NCBI RefSeq assembly: GCF_014191355.1
Contig: NZ_JACHWM010000005.1
Span: forward strand, 186,001 to 250,000
Direction of reading: 5' to 3'
Source of the DNA: Methylobacterium sp. R2-1
GTDB lineage: Bacteria > Pseudomonadota > Alphaproteobacteria > Rhizobiales > Beijerinckiaceae
DNA length: 64,000 nucleotides
In this document: positions 26,605 through 34,911 of the stretch, piece after piece
Numbering within the stretch: the first letter of the stretch is position 1
How the letters are laid out: the number at the start of each line of letters is the position of its first letter
The notes under the pieces: model-generated
What the model was told of the DNA's origin: nothing
The model's input: only the letters and a program-made list of their open reading frames with translations
Databases searched by the model: none
Position numbers and translations under genes: made by a program

Positions 26605-27525
26605 ATGATCGTCCGTCCCCGTCCCGGCCTTCTGACGATCCTGTTCGCGCTGCGCGGCTCGGTCCTGCCGAAGGTCGCACCGCAGGTCATCGCAATCGCC
26701 GCGCTCTCCTTCCTCGTCGTCGCGGTCGAGCAGCGGCACGCCGAGTGGTTTCCCGTCACCGCCGGCATCGGCCCCTTCACCCTGGTCGGCCTCGCTCTCT
26801 CGATCTTCTTGAGCTTCCGCAACGGCGCCTGCTACGACCGCTGGTGGGAGGCGCGGCGGGCCTGGGGCAGCCTCATTGTGGAGATGCGCGGCCTCGCCCG
26901 ATTGCTGCCGGCCCTGTTGCCGCAGCCCGAGCACGACGCCCTGCGCCGCCGCTCCCTGCGCCACGCGGCCGGCTTTACCCACGCCCTGCACGCCCGCCTG
27001 CGCGGGCTCGACGAGGCTGAGGCGCTCGCGCCCTGGCTGCCGCCGGAGGAACTCGCCGCCCTCGGACAGAGGCCGAGCGGGGCCGACGCGGCGCTGACGG
27101 GCCTGACGCGGGATCTTGCGGCGGCCACGAAAGCCGGTGCGCTGAGCGACGTCCTGTTCACGAGCCTGGAGCACAAGATCGCCAGCCTGTCCGCGATTCA
27201 GGCAACCTGCGAGCGCATCCACGGGACGCCACTGCCCTTCGCCTACACGCTGCTGCTCTACCGCACGGCCTGGCTCTACTGCCTGCTGCTGCCGTTCGGG
27301 CTCGCTGGTTCGCTCGGCTGGTCGACGCCGATCATCGCCGCGCTCGTCGCCTACGCCTTCTTCGGCCTCGACGCGCTCGGCGATGAACTGGAGGAGCCGT
27401 TCGGCACCGACGCCAACGACCTGCCCCTCGACGCCCTGCTGCACGCGGCGGACGCGGCGATCCTCGACGCGCTCGGCGAGACCGGACGCGAACCGCCGAA
27501 GGCCGACCGGTTCATGCTTCGATAG
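26605..27525 (+). CDS. Bestrophin-family chloride-channel-like membrane protein
   Basis: Protein of 306 residues of the bacterial bestrophin (YneE) family. An N-terminal hydrophobic pair (about 28-42 and 52-70) is followed by the hallmark FRNGACYDRWWEARRAWG (about 72-89), where bestrophins have the conserved R-x-x-x-x-x-RWWEAR stretch. A second hydrophobic pair (about 215-255) precedes the DALGDELEEPFGTDANDLPLD segment, also diagnostic. It probably forms a pentameric anion or cation channel. It lies ten bases after argE and may be read through from it. Confidence 0.88.
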   Translation: MIVRPRPGLLTILFALRGSVLPKVAPQVIAIAALSFLVVAVEQRHAEWFPVTAGIGPFTLVGLALSIFLSFRNGACYDRWWEARRAWGSLIVEMRGLARLLPALLPQPEHDALRRRSLRHAAGFTHALHARLRGLDEAEALAPWLPPEELAALGQRPSGADAALTGLTRDLAAATKAGALSDVLFTSLEHKIASLSAIQATCERIHGTPLPFAYTLLLYRTAWLYCLLLPFGLAGSLGWSTPIIAALVAYAFFGLDALGDELEEPFGTDANDLPLDALLHAADAAILDALGETGREPPKADRFMLR

Positions 27526-27597
27526 GGCCAGCCCGCCCGACTCGACCGCATGACGGTTGGCAGAGCGTGAAGCGGCAGATTCCACATGAACCCGCAC

Positions 27598-28641
27598 TCA
27601 ACCCGCGTCTGATCCAGTGGAGCGGTAGCCGGAAGTGCGCGCTGCGCGCGCCCTCACGATGGCGATCAAGGTGTCGAAGGCCGGGGCTGTGAGCGAGCGG
27701 CTCGCGGCAAGATAATAGGTCTCCCAGCCGACCGACACGAAGTCGAGGCCGAGCCGGTCGGCGGCAGCCCGCACGCCGAGTCCGGCGTCGGCCTCTCCAC
27801 AGGCAATCACCGCGGCGACCGCCTGGTGCGTGAACTCCTCTAACGCGTAGCCGTGGATCGCGGTGGACGAGAGTCCAGCCTCCGCTAACATGCGGTCGAA
27901 CCAGCGTCGCGTGCCCGATCCCCGCTGGCGGTTGACGTAGCGCACTCCTTCCGCGGTCAGGTCGGCAAGGGTGCGGATGCCAAGCGGATTGCCGGGCGCG
28001 AGCAGCAGACCCTGCTCGCGCTCGAACAGGGGATACGACACGAACTCGGTGCTCGTCTTGACGCCGGCGAAGGGGCCATCCGGCTCTCCCGCGTCCTGCA
28101 TTCCGCAATGGAAACCGGCCGCGTCGACGCCTCCGTCGAGGAGGAGCTTCACTGCCGCACTGCTGCCCATCACCGACAGCTCGATTGTGTCGTGCTCGGC
28201 CGGGATCTCGCGCAGAACCTCGATCAGAAGAGGATCGTGGCTCGCCGCGAGCGTCAGTGCTCCCCCCTGGCCCGTGAGCAGGCGGCGCAGGCGATGCTCA
28301 ATGGCGCGGGTCTCACGCCCGAGACTTGCATCCAATCCCGTGAGTGCCGCGGTGAACGCCTCCGCCAGAGCGGATCCGAACTCCGTGAGTTCCGAGCCTT
28401 GGCCGCGGGTCTTCCGCACGAGCGACTGACCCAGCGCGCGCTCGTAGGCCTGAAGGCGCGCCCAGGCCGCGCGGTAGGATAGGCCGAGCGTCTCGGCGAA
28501 GCCCTTGATCGATCCGGTCCGTCCGATGGCTTCGAACAGCACCAGCAGGTCGATCACCTCGAGCGCGTTCGAACCGATCTGCACCGTACCACCGAGCTTG
28601 AGATCGACGGCCACGGGCACCTTATCGGCAGCCGTAATCAT
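27598..28641 (-). CDS. ModE-like transcriptional regulator with a binding-protein-type sensor domain
   Basis: Protein of 347 residues. An N-terminal winged helix (about 25-95: LLVLFEAIGRTGSIKGFAETLGLSYRAAWARLQAYERALG) matches the ModE/LysR-type fold. The rest (about 110-340) resembles a periplasmic binding protein of the molybdate/tungstate type used here inside the cell (LTLAASHDPLLIEVL, GFHCGM, RYVNRQRGSGTRRWFDRML). Such one-component regulators often respond to molybdate or tungstate. Its position upstream of formate-metabolism genes fits a role in controlling a molybdoenzyme, but the target is inferred. Confidence 0.8.
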   Translation of the reverse strand: MITAADKVPVAVDLKLGGTVQIGSNALEVIDLLVLFEAIGRTGSIKGFAETLGLSYRAAWARLQAYERALGQSLVRKTRGQGSELTEFGSALAEAFTAALTGLDASLGRETRAIEHRLRRLLTGQGGALTLAASHDPLLIEVLREIPAEHDTIELSVMGSSAAVKLLLDGGVDAAGFHCGMQDAGEPDGPFAGVKTSTEFVSYPLFEREQGLLLAPGNPLGIRTLADLTAEGVRYVNRQRGSGTRRWFDRMLAEAGLSSTAIHGYALEEFTHQAVAAVIACGEADAGLGVRAAADRLGLDFVSVGWETYYLAASRSLTAPAFDTLIAIVRARAARTSGYRSTGSDAG

Positions 28642-28656
28642 ATTGATGCCTCTCCA

Positions 28657-28671
28657 GTTGTCGGAGACAAC
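28657..28671. promoter_or_regulatory. Inverted repeat in the divergent promoter region of the ModE-like gene
   Basis: GTTGTC-GGA-GACAAC is a perfect six-base inverted repeat centred 23 bases upstream of the ModE-like start codon. A second, weaker palindrome (ACACG-GAGA-CGTGT) lies at 28685-28698. The first is well placed to be an autoregulatory operator for the divergent regulator; this is inference from position and symmetry. Confidence 0.4.
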
Positions 28672-28759
28672 CAGATACTTCGAAACACGGAGACGTGTCG
28701 TGGCTCGGCGAACGACGTCCCCATGCTTCGCGAGGCAGAGACCGCCCGGCAGACCTCAG

Positions 28760-29545
28760 ATGTCCTCAAACGAATTCATTTCCTATCTCTACGCCGGGCC
28801 TTCCGCATCGGGCCGTTCCAGCGCGCAGCTGGCAAGCCAAAGAGCCGCGGTCGATCAGCATGTCCGCGGACGTGGGCGCCTCGTCGCGGAGATCGCTGCG
28901 GTCGAGCAGGAACGGCAGGGCGTGGCGGGCGCGCGCTTGCAGGACGCTCTGGCCCGGTGCCGCCGCTGTGGCGCAACGCTGCTGATGGCCGACTTCCGCG
29001 CCGTCAGTGACGACTGCGTCTTCCTACGCGACTTGAGCAACGCGCTGCGCCGGTTGGATCTGCGCTTCGCTGCCGTGGACAGCCCGCAGGTGAGCGAACT
29101 GATGCTCGGCATCATGGCGGCATTGGCGGAGGCCGAAGACAGATCGGGCGTGACATGCACCCCGGAAACGATGGCCCGCCGAGGCGAGTTCTACGCCCGC
29201 TTCACCGCCGAAGGGCGGGCGCGAACGGCGGCTGGCAGGACTAGTCTGCCGGCTTTCGGATACGAGCGGCCTCACCTTCCGGCGGAGAGTCGGCTCCGTG
29301 GGACGAGTGCGCAGCGCAGCCAGGAGAGGGCGGAGGGCGTCGCACCGATCCTGAGCGAGATCCGCGCAGCGGGTGCGCTGACGCTGGAACAGGTCGCCAA
29401 CGCGCTCAACGCCTTAGGCGTCCCTTCGGCCCGGGGGAACCGCTGGTACCCGATGCAGGTGACCCGGGTCGAAACGCGTCTGGCCACCGAATACGCCGCC
29501 GTGGGGCAGAAGAGCCGCTCGTTCGCACACCCCCTTCACGCCTGA
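28760..29545 (+). CDS. Serine recombinase-like protein, probably catalytically dead
   Basis: Protein of 261 residues with the layout of the resolvase/invertase family: an N-terminal strand FISYLYAGPSASGRSSAQLASQ, the LRRLDLRFAAVDSPQVSEL...GIMAALAEAED core and a C-terminal helical stretch (GVAPILSEIRAAGALTLEQVANALNALGVPSARGNRW) shared with recombinases. The normal YxRVSTxxQ opening and the arginines of the RLSRD motif are altered (YLYAGPSAS; FRAVSDD), so strand cleavage is unlikely. It is either a decaying mobile-element remnant or a domesticated DNA-binding protein. Confidence 0.65.
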   Translation: MSSNEFISYLYAGPSASGRSSAQLASQRAAVDQHVRGRGRLVAEIAAVEQERQGVAGARLQDALARCRRCGATLLMADFRAVSDDCVFLRDLSNALRRLDLRFAAVDSPQVSELMLGIMAALAEAEDRSGVTCTPETMARRGEFYARFTAEGRARTAAGRTSLPAFGYERPHLPAESRLRGTSAQRSQERAEGVAPILSEIRAAGALTLEQVANALNALGVPSARGNRWYPMQVTRVETRLATEYAAVGQKSRSFAHPLHA

Positions 29546-29585
29546 TTTCACGCGAGAAATCGAGACCGGTCCGGATCTTCGAGGG

Positions 29586-29894
29586 ATGGCTGCTTCTCTG
29601 ACCGTCGGCGATCTGTTCAAGGCCAAGGCCGTCACCGACGAGCAGGTGAACGCGGCGGTCGAACAATATCTCGCGGAGCCCAGGACATCGGCGCATCCGA
29701 TCGCGGAGGGCTACACCGTCGATCTCGCAGCCGCCGTCGCGGGGCACGGCTGGGCGAGCCAGCTCACGGCCAATCCCGATTCCCATCCCGTGCTGAAGCG
29801 GGCAGCGGTTCAGACAGCGATTCTGCTGGCGCGCGCGCGGAAGGCAAGAAGGTTGGTCAAAAAGGGCCGGGCCAACCAACCGGCCGAGCGATGA
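29586..29894 (+). CDS. Small hypothetical protein
   Basis: Protein of 102 residues, family not recognised. It is soluble-looking, with an N-terminal helix-rich part (SLTVGDLFKAKAVTDEQVNAAVEQYL) and a basic C-terminal helix (ARARKARRLVKKGR) that could contact nucleic acid. It begins 40 bases after the recombinase-like gene in the same direction and may travel with it. The start ATG 29586 lacks a strong ribosome site. Confidence 0.5.
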   Translation: MAASLTVGDLFKAKAVTDEQVNAAVEQYLAEPRTSAHPIAEGYTVDLAAAVAGHGWASQLTANPDSHPVLKRAAVQTAILLARARKARRLVKKGRANQPAER

Positions 29895-29992
29895 ATCCGT
29901 CGGCTCTTCCAACACCGCTGACTTCGTCGGCGGGCTTCGGCATGCACCTGCATACGTCCATGCCGGCGAGGCTCCGAATCGAACGCTGAGGT

Positions 29993-30868
29993 TCAGGCCT
30001 TGGGTCCGGTACGGTCCTGATCCTCCATGTCGGGCGCGACCTGCCCGAAATTGAGCACCGAGACCAGCGTGACGCCGCCGACCACGTTGCCGAGCAGCGT
30101 CGGCACGAAGAAGCTGGTGACGTATCTCGTGAAGTTTATCTCGCCGGTGGCAACGAGGTAGAAGGCGTCGACCGAGCCGGCGACGATATGGGCGAGGCCG
30201 CACATCGAGACCAGCCACGTCATCAGGATAACGATGAAGGGCGCCGCCGAGCCCGTGGCCGGCAGGATCCACACCATCAGCGCGATCAGCCAGCCTGCGA
30301 ACACCGCCTTGATCACCGTGGTCCAGAACGGGTCCTCAATGGTGTGGCGGCTGATCTCGGCGAACGCCTCTCGCACTTCCGGTTTGAACGCATCGGTATG
30401 GGCCAGCACCGAGGCGATGACGATGGTCGCCAGAATGTTGGCGACGAGCACGATGCTCCAAAGCCGCAGGACCCGCAGCAACGCGCCGAACGTGCGTTCG
30501 GTCAGGAGCGGCAGGATCGGCGTGACGGTGTTCTCCGTGAAGAGTTGCTGGCGCCCGAGAACGACGATGAGGAAGCCGATCGAGTAGCCCATGCTCACGA
30601 CGAGCTCGGCCCAGGGCTCGTGCGGTAGATGCCCCTTCAGCACGCCGGGAACGATCAGCGAGAAGCCCATGGTGAGCCCGGCGGAGAAGCCCGACAGAGA
30701 GAGCGCCAGCGCCGTGCGGCGCATCTCGTCCTCACCCTCACGGCGGATGATCTCGTGCAGGATCAGCGCGTCCGGGCGATGCGCCTTCTCGACCTGGGCA
30801 TCGTCCCTCTCGCGGGTATGGGCGCCGTGTGTCCTGGTTTCTCCCTGGGAGCCAGAGTCTTGGGACAT
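29993..30868 (-). CDS. Formate/nitrite transporter family membrane protein
   Basis: Inner-membrane protein of 291 residues in the FNT family (YfdC-like branch). After a hydrophilic N-terminus of about 50 residues, six membrane segments follow with FNT features: GFSAGLTMGFSLIVPGVL, the loop GRQQLFTENTVTPILPLL (about 105-122), and CGLAHIVAGSVDAFYL. The family forms pentameric channels for formate, nitrite or similar small anions. Closeness to a formate dehydrogenase locus suggests formate, though YfdC-like members are not well characterised. Confidence 0.88.
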   Translation of the reverse strand: MSQDSGSQGETRTHGAHTRERDDAQVEKAHRPDALILHEIIRREGEDEMRRTALALSLSGFSAGLTMGFSLIVPGVLKGHLPHEPWAELVVSMGYSIGFLIVVLGRQQLFTENTVTPILPLLTERTFGALLRVLRLWSIVLVANILATIVIASVLAHTDAFKPEVREAFAEISRHTIEDPFWTTVIKAVFAGWLIALMVWILPATGSAAPFIVILMTWLVSMCGLAHIVAGSVDAFYLVATGEINFTRYVTSFFVPTLLGNVVGGVTLVSVLNFGQVAPDMEDQDRTGPKA

Positions 30869-30979
30869 GCGGCCCTCGCTGGTCGTCTCGTCGCAGCCTA
30901 ACGTACGGCAGCGCTTGCGCGCTCCCCGCGTCTGGAGATCTATTTCATGGGACGTGGAGCCGTGTCGGCAACAAGAGGC

Positions 30980-31732
30980 CTATGCCCGGAGCCCGGCCAG
31001 CAAGGCCTCGACCGCCGCCCGCGCCGCCGCCACCGCGTCCGCGTCGCGCCCGCGCACGACGATGCGGTTGCGGAAACCATCCGGCGTCATCGAGGGGTAG
31101 GAACCGATCGACACGCTTCCGTGAGCCGCAGCGATCTCTCGGAGACCGTCGGCGAAGTTGCCCTCGGGAATCGCGCCCGCCTCGATCGTCTCGGACATCA
31201 CCGGCGCGTTGCCCGTCAGCGTCGGGCGGATCTCATCGAGCATCGCTTGCATGATCTGCGGCACGCCCGCCATGACGAAGACGTTGCCGAGCCGAAAGCC
31301 CGGCGCCTTCGACACCGGATTGGCGATCAAGTCGGCCCCGTCGGGAATGCGGGCCATGCGTAGGCGGGCCTCGTTCAGGTCCTCCGGCCGGTGCCGCTCC
31401 AGCAGCATGGCGCGGGCCCGCGGATCGACGTCGATTCCGACGCCGAAGGCCTCCGCCACGCTGTCGGCGGTGATGTCGTCGTGGGTCGGTCCGATGCCGC
31501 CGGAGGTGAATACATAGGTGTAGCGCGCCCGCAGCGCGTTCACCGCAGCGATGATCTCGTCCTTCACGTCCGGCACGATGCGCACCTCGCGCAGGTCCAC
31601 GCCGATTTCGGTCAGCATGTCGGCGATGGTGCCGATATTCTTGTCCTTGGTGCGGCCCGAGAGGATCTCGTCGCCGATGACGAGGATCGCGGCGGTGATG
31701 TCGGAACTCTGCGAGTTGGAACTCTGGGACAT
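30980..31732 (-). CDS. Molybdopterin-binding (MoaB/CinA N-terminal) domain protein
   Basis: Protein of 250 residues. The MoCF-binding fold is clear: AILVIGDEILSGRTKDKN (about 15-32) and FTSGGIGPTHDDITADSVAEAFG (about 72-94). It corresponds to the stand-alone N-terminal domain of CinA, without the nicotinamide-nucleotide amidase domain. In this family it is called competence/damage-inducible protein A; other members have ADP-ribose pyrophosphatase activity. ATG 31732 was chosen; the frame continues upstream through a low-quality stretch toward sfsA on the other strand. Confidence 0.87.
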   Translation of the reverse strand: MSQSSNSQSSDITAAILVIGDEILSGRTKDKNIGTIADMLTEIGVDLREVRIVPDVKDEIIAAVNALRARYTYVFTSGGIGPTHDDITADSVAEAFGVGIDVDPRARAMLLERHRPEDLNEARLRMARIPDGADLIANPVSKAPGFRLGNVFVMAGVPQIMQAMLDEIRPTLTGNAPVMSETIEAGAIPEGNFADGLREIAAAHGSVSIGSYPSMTPDGFRNRIVVRGRDADAVAAARAAVEALLAGLRA

Positions 31733-31815
31733 GAAGCCTCGGGGGCGATGATCGGGGTGGAAGCTAGGGCGCGGATGCGCGAAAGCGAAAGCCCATCCCG
31801 CCTCGCCCAGCCTCA

Positions 31816-32562
31816 ATGCGTTTTCCCGCTCCCCTGATCGAAGGGCGCCTCGTGCGGCGCTACAAGCGCTTCCTTGCCGACGTGACGCTCGCCGACGGCA
31901 CGATGGTGACGGCGCATTGCGCCAATCCCGGCGCGATGTTGGGGCTCAACACGGAAGGGTTCCGCGTGCTTCTCTCGCCGTCGACCAACCCGGCCCGAAA
32001 GCTCGGGTTCTCGTGGGAACTGGTGGAGGCGGACCTGCCCGGCGGCCCGCAATGGGTCGGCATCAACACGGCGCGGCCCAATGCCCTCGTCGCCGAGGCG
32101 TTTCGCGAAAACAAGCTCGCGCCGCTCGTTGGCTACGAGACATTCCGGCCGGAGGTCGCTTACGGAAAGGCGAGCCGCGTCGATTTCCTGGCGAGCGGCG
32201 ACGGCCTGCCGCCCTGCCATGTCGAGGTGAAGAACTGCCACCTGATGCGGCGGACGGGGCTCGCCGAGTTCCCCGATTGCAAGGCGGCCCGCTCGGCCCG
32301 CCACATGGAGGAACTGGCCGGGGTCGTGGCCGCGGGCGGCCGGGCGATGCTGATCGTGGTGATCCAGATGCGGGCGGAGGCCTTCGACGTCGCCCGCGAC
32401 ATCGACCCGGCTTTCGATCGCGCAATGCGGGCGGCCCTGACGGCAGGGGTCGAGGCTTCCGCCTATACCTGCGCGGTCGGGCCGGAGGGCGTTGCGATCG
32501 ACGCGCCGGTCCCGATCCTCACGCCGGGCGCACCCCGTCCGTCCGCTCGAACATCAGGTTGA
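31816..32562 (+). CDS. sfsA: Sugar fermentation stimulation protein homologue
   Basis: Protein of 248 residues of the SfsA family, thought to bind DNA or nucleotides. Family motifs are LIEGRLVRRYKRFLADV (about 6-22), TAHCANPGAMLGL (about 34-46), RVDFLASG and the acidic/lysine site HVEVKNCHLM reminiscent of nuclease folds. Its 3' end overlaps the end of the convergent FkbM methyltransferase gene by 44 bases. Confidence 0.93.
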   Translation: MRFPAPLIEGRLVRRYKRFLADVTLADGTMVTAHCANPGAMLGLNTEGFRVLLSPSTNPARKLGFSWELVEADLPGGPQWVGINTARPNALVAEAFRENKLAPLVGYETFRPEVAYGKASRVDFLASGDGLPPCHVEVKNCHLMRRTGLAEFPDCKAARSARHMEELAGVVAAGGRAMLIVVIQMRAEAFDVARDIDPAFDRAMRAALTAGVEASAYTCAVGPEGVAIDAPVPILTPGAPRPSARTSG

Positions 32563-33364
32563 GCCGGGTACGGGCGATCTGGCGGTAGCCGTATTGGTGA
32601 AGCAGGCTCTGCAGGTCGGTCTGCCACTGGTCGGCGCCGTTCTCGATGATGAGCAGCGACGGAAGCAGGGAAGCCGGCGCATCGCGCAGGAACGGCTCCA
32701 GGATCAGATCCTCGGCGCCCTCGACATCGAGCTTGATCGCGTCGATGCGCTCGATCCGTTCCGAACGGCAGAGGTCCACCAGCGTCACGGCCGGCACGCG
32801 CACGGTCGCGTTCTTGTGGGTACCGACGATCTTCACGCTCGATTCGCCGCGGTTGCGCGGATCGATGAACAGGGTCAGCTCGCCCCCCTTGTCCGCGACC
32901 GCGCAGGCGATGGCCTTGACCGTGCCGAACGGATTCTGCCCGATATTGAAGGTCAGCCGATCGAACACGTCTGGCTGCGGCTCCACCGCGAGGATGCGGG
33001 CGCGGGGCCCGGTGAAAGCCGCCACGAACAGCGCATAGGCGCCGATATTGGCACCGATATCGAGGAACACCGCGTCGTCGGCGAGGCGCTGTTTCAGGAG
33101 AGCGCGCTCCTGCGGGTCGAAGAACTGCGGGGTGAAGAGCACCTTCTTCTCGCAGTTGTTGTTGTAGGGATGTAGCCGCATCCGCGCGCCGTAACGCTCG
33201 ACGTCGAGCGGCCGGCCGCGCAGCATCGAGATGGCGAGCCGGCGCAGGAACATCGCCATCCGGCGGGCGCGCCAGGACTGCTCGGGAAGCTTCTGAGTAC
33301 GCTCCGCGATCCGCGCGACGAGGCCGGTGGGGGCGTAGGTGCCGTAGGGCGAGGTATCCGTCAT
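32519..33364 (-). CDS. FkbM-family methyltransferase
   Basis: SAM-dependent methyltransferase of 281 residues. Motif I is VFLDIGANIGAYALFVAAF (about 98-116), followed by ILAVEPQPDVFDRLTFNI and, later, DAIKLDVEGAEDLILEPFL (about 198-216), which is diagnostic for the FkbM family. Members methylate sugars or other small substrates, often in surface polysaccharides; the substrate here is unknown. ATG 33362-33364 was chosen since upstream sequence is not family-like. Tail-to-tail overlap with sfsA. Confidence 0.85.
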   Translation of the reverse strand: MTDTSPYGTYAPTGLVARIAERTQKLPEQSWRARRMAMFLRRLAISMLRGRPLDVERYGARMRLHPYNNNCEKKVLFTPQFFDPQERALLKQRLADDAVFLDIGANIGAYALFVAAFTGPRARILAVEPQPDVFDRLTFNIGQNPFGTVKAIACAVADKGGELTLFIDPRNRGESSVKIVGTHKNATVRVPAVTLVDLCRSERIERIDAIKLDVEGAEDLILEPFLRDAPASLLPSLLIIENGADQWQTDLQSLLHQYGYRQIARTRLNLMFERTDGVRPA

Positions 33365-33506
33365 CGTCTCGGGGTGATGCCAGCCCGGCGGGGCCGCGGC
33401 AAGTCGGGTGCCATCGAGCGGGCTCGGCGCCAAATGCCGCCGGTTGTCGCAAGAAGCCTTCGCGCGGCCTTTGACATCGGTGCTTCGGCACCCGAAGACA
33501 CGGATC

Positions 33507-34280
33507 ATGCAGAGCTTCGACTCCGACGGCGTACAGATCGCCTATATCGACGTGCCGGCCAAGGAAGGGGCTTCGGGCGGCGGCGACCCGATTCTCCTGA
33601 TCCACGGCTTCGCCTCGAATCATGCGGTAAACTGGGTCAATACGCTGTGGGTTCGGTATCTGTCGGAGGCGGGCTACCGGGTCATCGCCCTCGACAACCG
33701 TGGCCACGGGCAGAGCGAGAAGCTCTACGACCCTGCCGCCTACACCTCAGACCAAATGGCGGGCGACGCGGTGCGGCTCCTGCGCCATCTCGGCATCGGG
33801 CGCGCGGACGTGATGGGCTATTCCATGGGCGCGCGCATCGCCGCGCATATGGCGCTCGATCACCCGGCGGAGGTCCGCTCGCTGCTGATCGGCGGCCTCG
33901 GCTTCAACCTCGTGGATGGACGCGGCCTGCCGCAGGGCATCGCCGAGGCGCTGGAAGCGCCGCCCGGTGTGCCCGCGCCGAACCCGACAGCCGCCTCTTT
34001 CCGCACCTTCGCCGAGCAGACCAAGAGCGACCTGAGGGCGCTCGCCGCCTGCATCCGCGCCTCGCGCCAGACGCTGTCGCGCGCCGAACTCTCGGCCATC
34101 GACACGCCGGCCCTGATCTCGGTCGGCACGCTCGACACGGTGGCGGGCTCTGGCCCGGAACTGGCCAAGCTGATGCCGAACGCCCGCGCCCTCGACCTGC
34201 CGAATCGCGACCACTCAACAGCGGTCGGCGACCGTCTGCACCGCAAGGGCGTTCTGGAGTTCCTGGAGCAGCGGCCGTAG
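33507..34280 (+). CDS. Alpha/beta hydrolase
   Basis: Protein of 257 residues with a canonical alpha/beta-hydrolase fold. The oxyanion motif LLIHGFAS lies at about 30-37, DNRGHGQS at about 63-70, the nucleophile Ser106 in GYSMGAR, an acidic residue in GTLDTVAG and the catalytic His near the end (RDHSTAV). Substrate unknown. ATG 33507 was chosen, just upstream of the first strand. Divergent from the methyltransferase gene with 142 bases between them. Confidence 0.88.
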   Translation: MQSFDSDGVQIAYIDVPAKEGASGGGDPILLIHGFASNHAVNWVNTLWVRYLSEAGYRVIALDNRGHGQSEKLYDPAAYTSDQMAGDAVRLLRHLGIGRADVMGYSMGARIAAHMALDHPAEVRSLLIGGLGFNLVDGRGLPQGIAEALEAPPGVPAPNPTAASFRTFAEQTKSDLRALAACIRASRQTLSRAELSAIDTPALISVGTLDTVAGSGPELAKLMPNARALDLPNRDHSTAVGDRLHRKGVLEFLEQRP

Positions 34281-34416
34281 CTTCACAGCTCGACGGTCGA
34301 GCGTGCCCGTATCGGCGCCGGCCGATCCGGACGACCTATCGGTGGTAGATCGTTTGACTGACTGCCCCCGAAGTCGGGTCCGCATCTAAGTTGCGGACAC
34401 GCTTCAGGATGGGGCC

Positions 34417-34881
34417 ATGCCGAGTCAGACGTCAGGGATCGCCGGAGACCGCATCCTTCGCTCGGTCGTGGCGGATGCGTTCGCCACCGCACTCATCGTC
34501 CTCGCGATCCTCCTGCTGGTGCTCGGCGGCGCGGCGCTGGCGAGGCCGAAGCTCACCTATGCCGCGGGCAAGGTCGTCGGCATGAGCAACCTGTCAACGG
34601 ACGAGGGCTGCCTGCCGGCTACGATGACGGGCCGGGTCGTGAAGCGGGAGTTCGGCCGCGACGGCCTCTACCTTCAGTCGGTCGTCGTCGAGGAGAAGTC
34701 CGGCCAGCGCAGCTTCATCAACGTCGAGGACGGCTATCGCAACCTCGACGCCGCCACCAACGGTGCCGTGAAGCACGCCCTCGAAACGATCCTGACGGCC
34801 GGCCGGAAGGTGTCGCTTCGCGTGCTCGGATGCGGGGCAGCGGCGCGGCAACTGACACTCGACGCCGTGCGGCCGATCTGA
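34417..34881 (+). CDS. Hypothetical protein with one membrane segment
   Basis: Protein of 154 residues, unrecognised family. One hydrophobic segment (about 19-42: DAFATALIVLAILLLVLGGAALA) anchors it. The remaining roughly 110 residues are hydrophilic with two cysteines (DEGCLPA and LGCGAAA) that could form a periplasmic disulfide, consistent with an exported domain. It stands alone between the hydrolase and the convergent ABC-2 exporter genes. Confidence 0.65.
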   Translation: MPSQTSGIAGDRILRSVVADAFATALIVLAILLLVLGGAALARPKLTYAAGKVVGMSNLSTDEGCLPATMTGRVVKREFGRDGLYLQSVVVEEKSGQRSFINVEDGYRNLDAATNGAVKHALETILTAGRKVSLRVLGCGAAARQLTLDAVRPI

Positions 34882-34911
34882 GCGGAGCGGCGGTGCTCCG
34901 CGGCGTTTTCG

